Position numbers and translations under genes: made by a program. The notes below the pieces were generated by a model. That model was given only the letters and a program-made list of their open reading frames with translations. It did no database searches and was not told the DNA's origin. DNA of 10,214 bases from DASZZY01 sp036260395 (GTDB lineage Bacteria; Actinomycetota; UBA4738; CALAEC01): assembly GCA_036260395.1 (NCBI GenBank), contig DASZZY010000013.1, forward strand, positions 1-10,214, in the 5' to 3' direction. Below are positions 7,855 to 10,214 of this stretch, one piece after another. The first letter of the stretch is position 1. Each line of letters begins with the position of its first letter.

Positions 7855-8096
7855 CGCCCCGCCTCCGGGTCGATGGCCAGGACCGCCTGGCCCCGGACGA
7901 CCGGCTCCCCGTCGAGCCCCAGCACGGCGGCGACCCGTCCGCCGACCGGGGCGGTCAGGACGACCTCGCTGGCGCCCTGCTGGAGCCGGGCCACCGGCTG
8001 GCCGCGCTCGACCCACTCGGCGCCGCCGCGGAACGCCTGCGGCGGGAGGAGCCGGAGCCGGCCGGGGGCGGGGGCGACGACCACGCGCAGCGTCAT
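7851..8096 (-). CDS. Small biotinyl/lipoyl-domain-like protein without the attachment lysine
   Basis: An 81-residue ORF between fabD and fabH, joined to both by 4-nt overlaps (ATGA at 8093-8096, GTGA at 7851-7854), which argues that it is a real gene. The sequence resembles the beta-barrel of biotin carboxyl carrier proteins: VVVAPAPGRL (5-14), then EWVERGQPVARL (27-38), then a stretch that lines up with the EAMKME hairpin, then VVLTAPVGGRVAAVL (45-59), then GEPVVRGQAVLAI (63-75). At the hairpin it reads QQGASE (39-44), with Ala42 where the biotinyl lysine would be. The whole protein has no lysine, so it cannot carry biotin or lipoate by the normal chemistry. It could be a structural or regulatory partner of acetyl-CoA carboxylase or of a Fab enzyme; this is a guess. 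Fold assignment is by eye. Confidence 0.72.
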   Translation of the reverse strand: MTLRVVVAPAPGRLRLLPPQAFRGGAEWVERGQPVARLQQGASEVVLTAPVGGRVAAVLGLDGEPVVRGQAVLAIDPEAGR

Positions 8097-9025
8097 CCGG
8101 TCCGCACCCCGAGGTCCTCGGCGAGCGCCCGGGCCTCGGCCGGAGAGCCGACCGCGATGGCCCGGCCGCCCGGGACGCAGCGCTTCAGGAGCTTGGACAG
8201 GACGTCGCCCGGGCCGGCCTCGACGAACAGATCGATCCCCGCCTCGGCCATGGCGCGCATCGAGCGCTCCCACCGCACCGGGGACACCAGGTGGCGCGAG
8301 AGCAGGTCGCGGAGGGCGTACGGGTGCGTGACCGCCTTGCCGCTGGCGTTGGGCACCACCGGGAACCGGGGCTCGGAGAAGCGCAGCGCCGCCACCGCCG
8401 CGCGGACCCGGGCCAGCGCCGGCTGCATCAGCGGCGAGTGGAACCCCCCGGCCACCTTCAGGCGCACCGTGCGCGCCCCGCGGTCCCGGGCCAGGGCTTC
8501 GGCGCGCTCGACGGCCGCCACCGTCCCCGAGACCACGCTCTGCTTGGGGCTGTTCTCGTTGGCGACCGTCAGCACGTCGCCCCGGCCGGCGATCCGGCAG
8601 ATGTCCGCGGCGTCGGCGGGCCCCAGGCCCAGGAGCGCGGTCATGGCCCCCGGCCGAGCCGCCGCGGCGTCGTGCATGGCGCGCCCGCGCTCCGCGACGG
8701 CGGCCACCGCCGCCCGCGGCTCCAGGACCCCGGCCGCGGCCAGGGCCGCGTACTCCCCGAGCGAGTGCCCGGCGACCATCTCGAATCGAACCCCTTCGGC
8801 CTCCAGCACCCGGAACGCGGCCAGCGCGCAGGCGAAGAGCGCCGGCTGGACCACGGCGGTGTCGGCCAGGCGGTCGCCGTCCCGAGCGGCGTTGGCGACG
8901 TCCCAGCCGAGGACCTGAGAGCACTCCTCGAGGACGGCCCGGCCGGCCGGATGCGATGTCCACGGGTCGGCCATCCCCACGTACTGGGAGCCCTGGCCGG
9001 GGAACAGCGCGCCGAGGGGGCTCAT
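8093..9025 (-). CDS. fabD: Malonyl-CoA:ACP transacylase
   Basis: Moves malonyl from CoA to ACP, supplying the extender for FabH and FabF. The 310 residues are the family length. Seen: FPGQGSQYVGM (8-18), the oxyanion-side loop; Gln60 in VVQPALF; nucleophile Ser88 in AGHSLGEYAAL; Arg113 in ERGRAM, matching the arginine that binds the malonyl carboxylate; His196 in GGFHSPLM; and NASGKAV (226-232). All catalytic residues are present. The ATG has GGAGG (9032-9036) 6 nt upstream. It is the first gene of the operon, transcribed leftward away from mreB. I could not find a convincing promoter for it in the 251-bp divergent region, but that region holds an unusual set of inverted repeats that may be its operator. 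Confidence 0.96.
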   Translation of the reverse strand: MSPLGALFPGQGSQYVGMADPWTSHPAGRAVLEECSQVLGWDVANAARDGDRLADTAVVQPALFACALAAFRVLEAEGVRFEMVAGHSLGEYAALAAAGVLEPRAAVAAVAERGRAMHDAAAARPGAMTALLGLGPADAADICRIAGRGDVLTVANENSPKQSVVSGTVAAVERAEALARDRGARTVRLKVAGGFHSPLMQPALARVRAAVAALRFSEPRFPVVPNASGKAVTHPYALRDLLSRHLVSPVRWERSMRAMAEAGIDLFVEAGPGDVLSKLLKRCVPGGRAIAVGSPAEARALAEDLGVRTG

Positions 9026-9097
9026 CTACGGCCTCCGGGCATGCGGGGACGCGCGGACGGCAACGGGCATTCCGTGCGGGGGGTCACGCAGGTACCG

Positions 9098-9151
9098 ACC
9101 TACCCGCCGTGGCGGAGGTTACGCATCCCCCCAACCTCCTCCCCAGTAGGT
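9098..9151. repeat. Nested inverted repeats in the fabD-mreB divergent control region
   Basis: Four related half-sites in alternating orientation: ACCTAC (9098-9103), GGAGGTT (9114-9120), AACCTCC (9133-9139) and GTAGGT (9146-9151). The outer pair and the inner pair are each inverted repeats, and their centres are within about 2 bp of each other. Between the first two sites is another small palindrome, CCGCC-GT-GGCGG (9104-9115). The array lies 72-126 bp before fabD and about 125-180 bp before mreB, where a dimeric repressor or activator could act. I do not recognise it as the operator of a known regulator. Confidence 0.4.
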
Positions 9152-9196
9152 TGCCGAGGCGGCGGGTCGGCGCGGACGGTACACCGGGCCCACGGT

Positions 9197-9969
<773 letters not shown>

Positions 9970-10214
9970 GCGTTCCCGGTGCCCGACGAGATGATCGCCG
10001 AGATCAAGGGCCGCGACCTGGTGGCCGGGCTCCCCAAGACCGTGCACATCACCGCCGAGGAGGTGCGCAAGTCCATCGAGGAGCCGGTGAACGCCGTGAT
10101 CGACGCGGTGAAGAACACCCTGGACCGCTGCCCACCGGAGTTGGCCGCCGACCTCATGGACCAGGGGATCGTCCTCACCGGCGGGGGAGCCCTGCTCAAG
10201 GGGCTGGACGAGCG
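9970..10214 (+). pseudogene. mreB: Rest of mreB in frame beyond the amber codon (runs off the window)
   Basis: Immediately after TAG the same frame reads AFPVPDEMIAEIKGRDLVAG and goes on, with no further stop, to the window end. It includes GLPKTVHITAEEVRKSIEEP, a segment with the conserved CPPEL, and the adenine-binding GIVLTGGGALLKGL. This is ordinary MreB sequence with no sign of decay. About 30-40 residues of the usual C-terminus would lie beyond the window. GTG 9979 and ATG 9991 are possible restarts, but neither has a clear ribosome site, and the product would lack the phosphate loops. I therefore treat it as the second half of an interrupted mreB, not an independent gene. Confidence 0.8.

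Noticed and set aside
7855..8016. N-terminal extension of FabH back to 8016
   Set aside because: The extra 54 residues are Gly/Arg/Pro-rich shadow sequence overlapping the small carrier-like gene; the GTG at 7854 with GGAGG and the GTGA overlap gives a normal FabH start.
8097..8963. Long frame upstream of the carrier-like ORF (a 370-residue reading)
   Set aside because: It overlaps fabD in another frame with arginine- and glycine-rich low-complexity sequence; only the last 81 residues look like a protein.
9051..9179. Direct repeat GCGCGGACGG at 9051-9060 and 9170-9179
   Set aside because: Ten GC-rich bases repeated once in a very GC-rich spacer are easily chance; no third copy or context supports a site.
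9970..10214. Separate downstream gene encoding an MreB C-terminal protein
   Set aside because: Same frame as mreB, no ribosome site before GTG 9979 or ATG 9991, and no known split MreB; treated as an interrupted gene.

Overview
The window is a GC-rich, gene-dense stretch (ten protein genes, almost no spacer) whose proteins read as those of an Actinomycetota member. MreB begins [19 protein letters not shown] as in that phylum, the backbone valS-folC-ndk-(...)-mreB is an order familiar from actinobacteria, and GTG starts and TGA stops dominate. I cannot place the class. An uncultured or deep-branching lineage is plausible, because a fatty-acid operon splits the usual ndk-mreB neighbourhood.

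Layout. Positions 2-3741 (+): the 3' three quarters of valS (valyl-tRNA synthetase), then folC and ndk, 2-3 nt apart and apparently one operon. Positions 3742-3841: a 100-bp spacer with an exact TATAAT, a GAACNNNNGTTC palindrome and a possible ECF-sigma promoter. Positions 3842-4612 (+): a RodZ-like membrane protein (HTH, one transmembrane helix, C-terminal DUF4115-type domain). Positions 4616-9025 (-): a six-gene operon fabD > lysine-free biotinyl-domain-like small ORF > fabH > fabG > acpP > fabF. It meets the rodZ-like gene tail to tail with 3 nt between the stops. Positions 9026-9276: a 251-bp divergent control region with four related AGGT half-sites in nested inverted repeats. Positions 9277-10214 (+): mreB, interrupted by an in-frame TAG at 9967-9969 and running off the window.

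How the genes work together. FabD loads malonate on ACP (AcpP), FabH starts chains from acyl-CoA, FabF elongates and FabG makes the first reduction. The dehydratase, enoyl reductase and AcpS must lie elsewhere. Four of the five junctions in this operon are 4-nt ATGA/GTGA overlaps. The exception is acpP, which has its own 9-nt Shine-Dalgarno match, fitting a need for excess ACP. The rodZ-like gene and mreB, both of the cell-elongation machinery, flank the lipid operon, so membrane and wall growth genes sit together.

Most of the window is ordinary housekeeping. The points worth checking are the amber codon in mreB, the carrier-like protein with no lysine, the repeat array between fabD and mreB, and the control region before the rodZ-like gene. 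No RNA genes, mobile elements or CRISPR arrays were seen, and no stretch over 300 bp lacks a gene.
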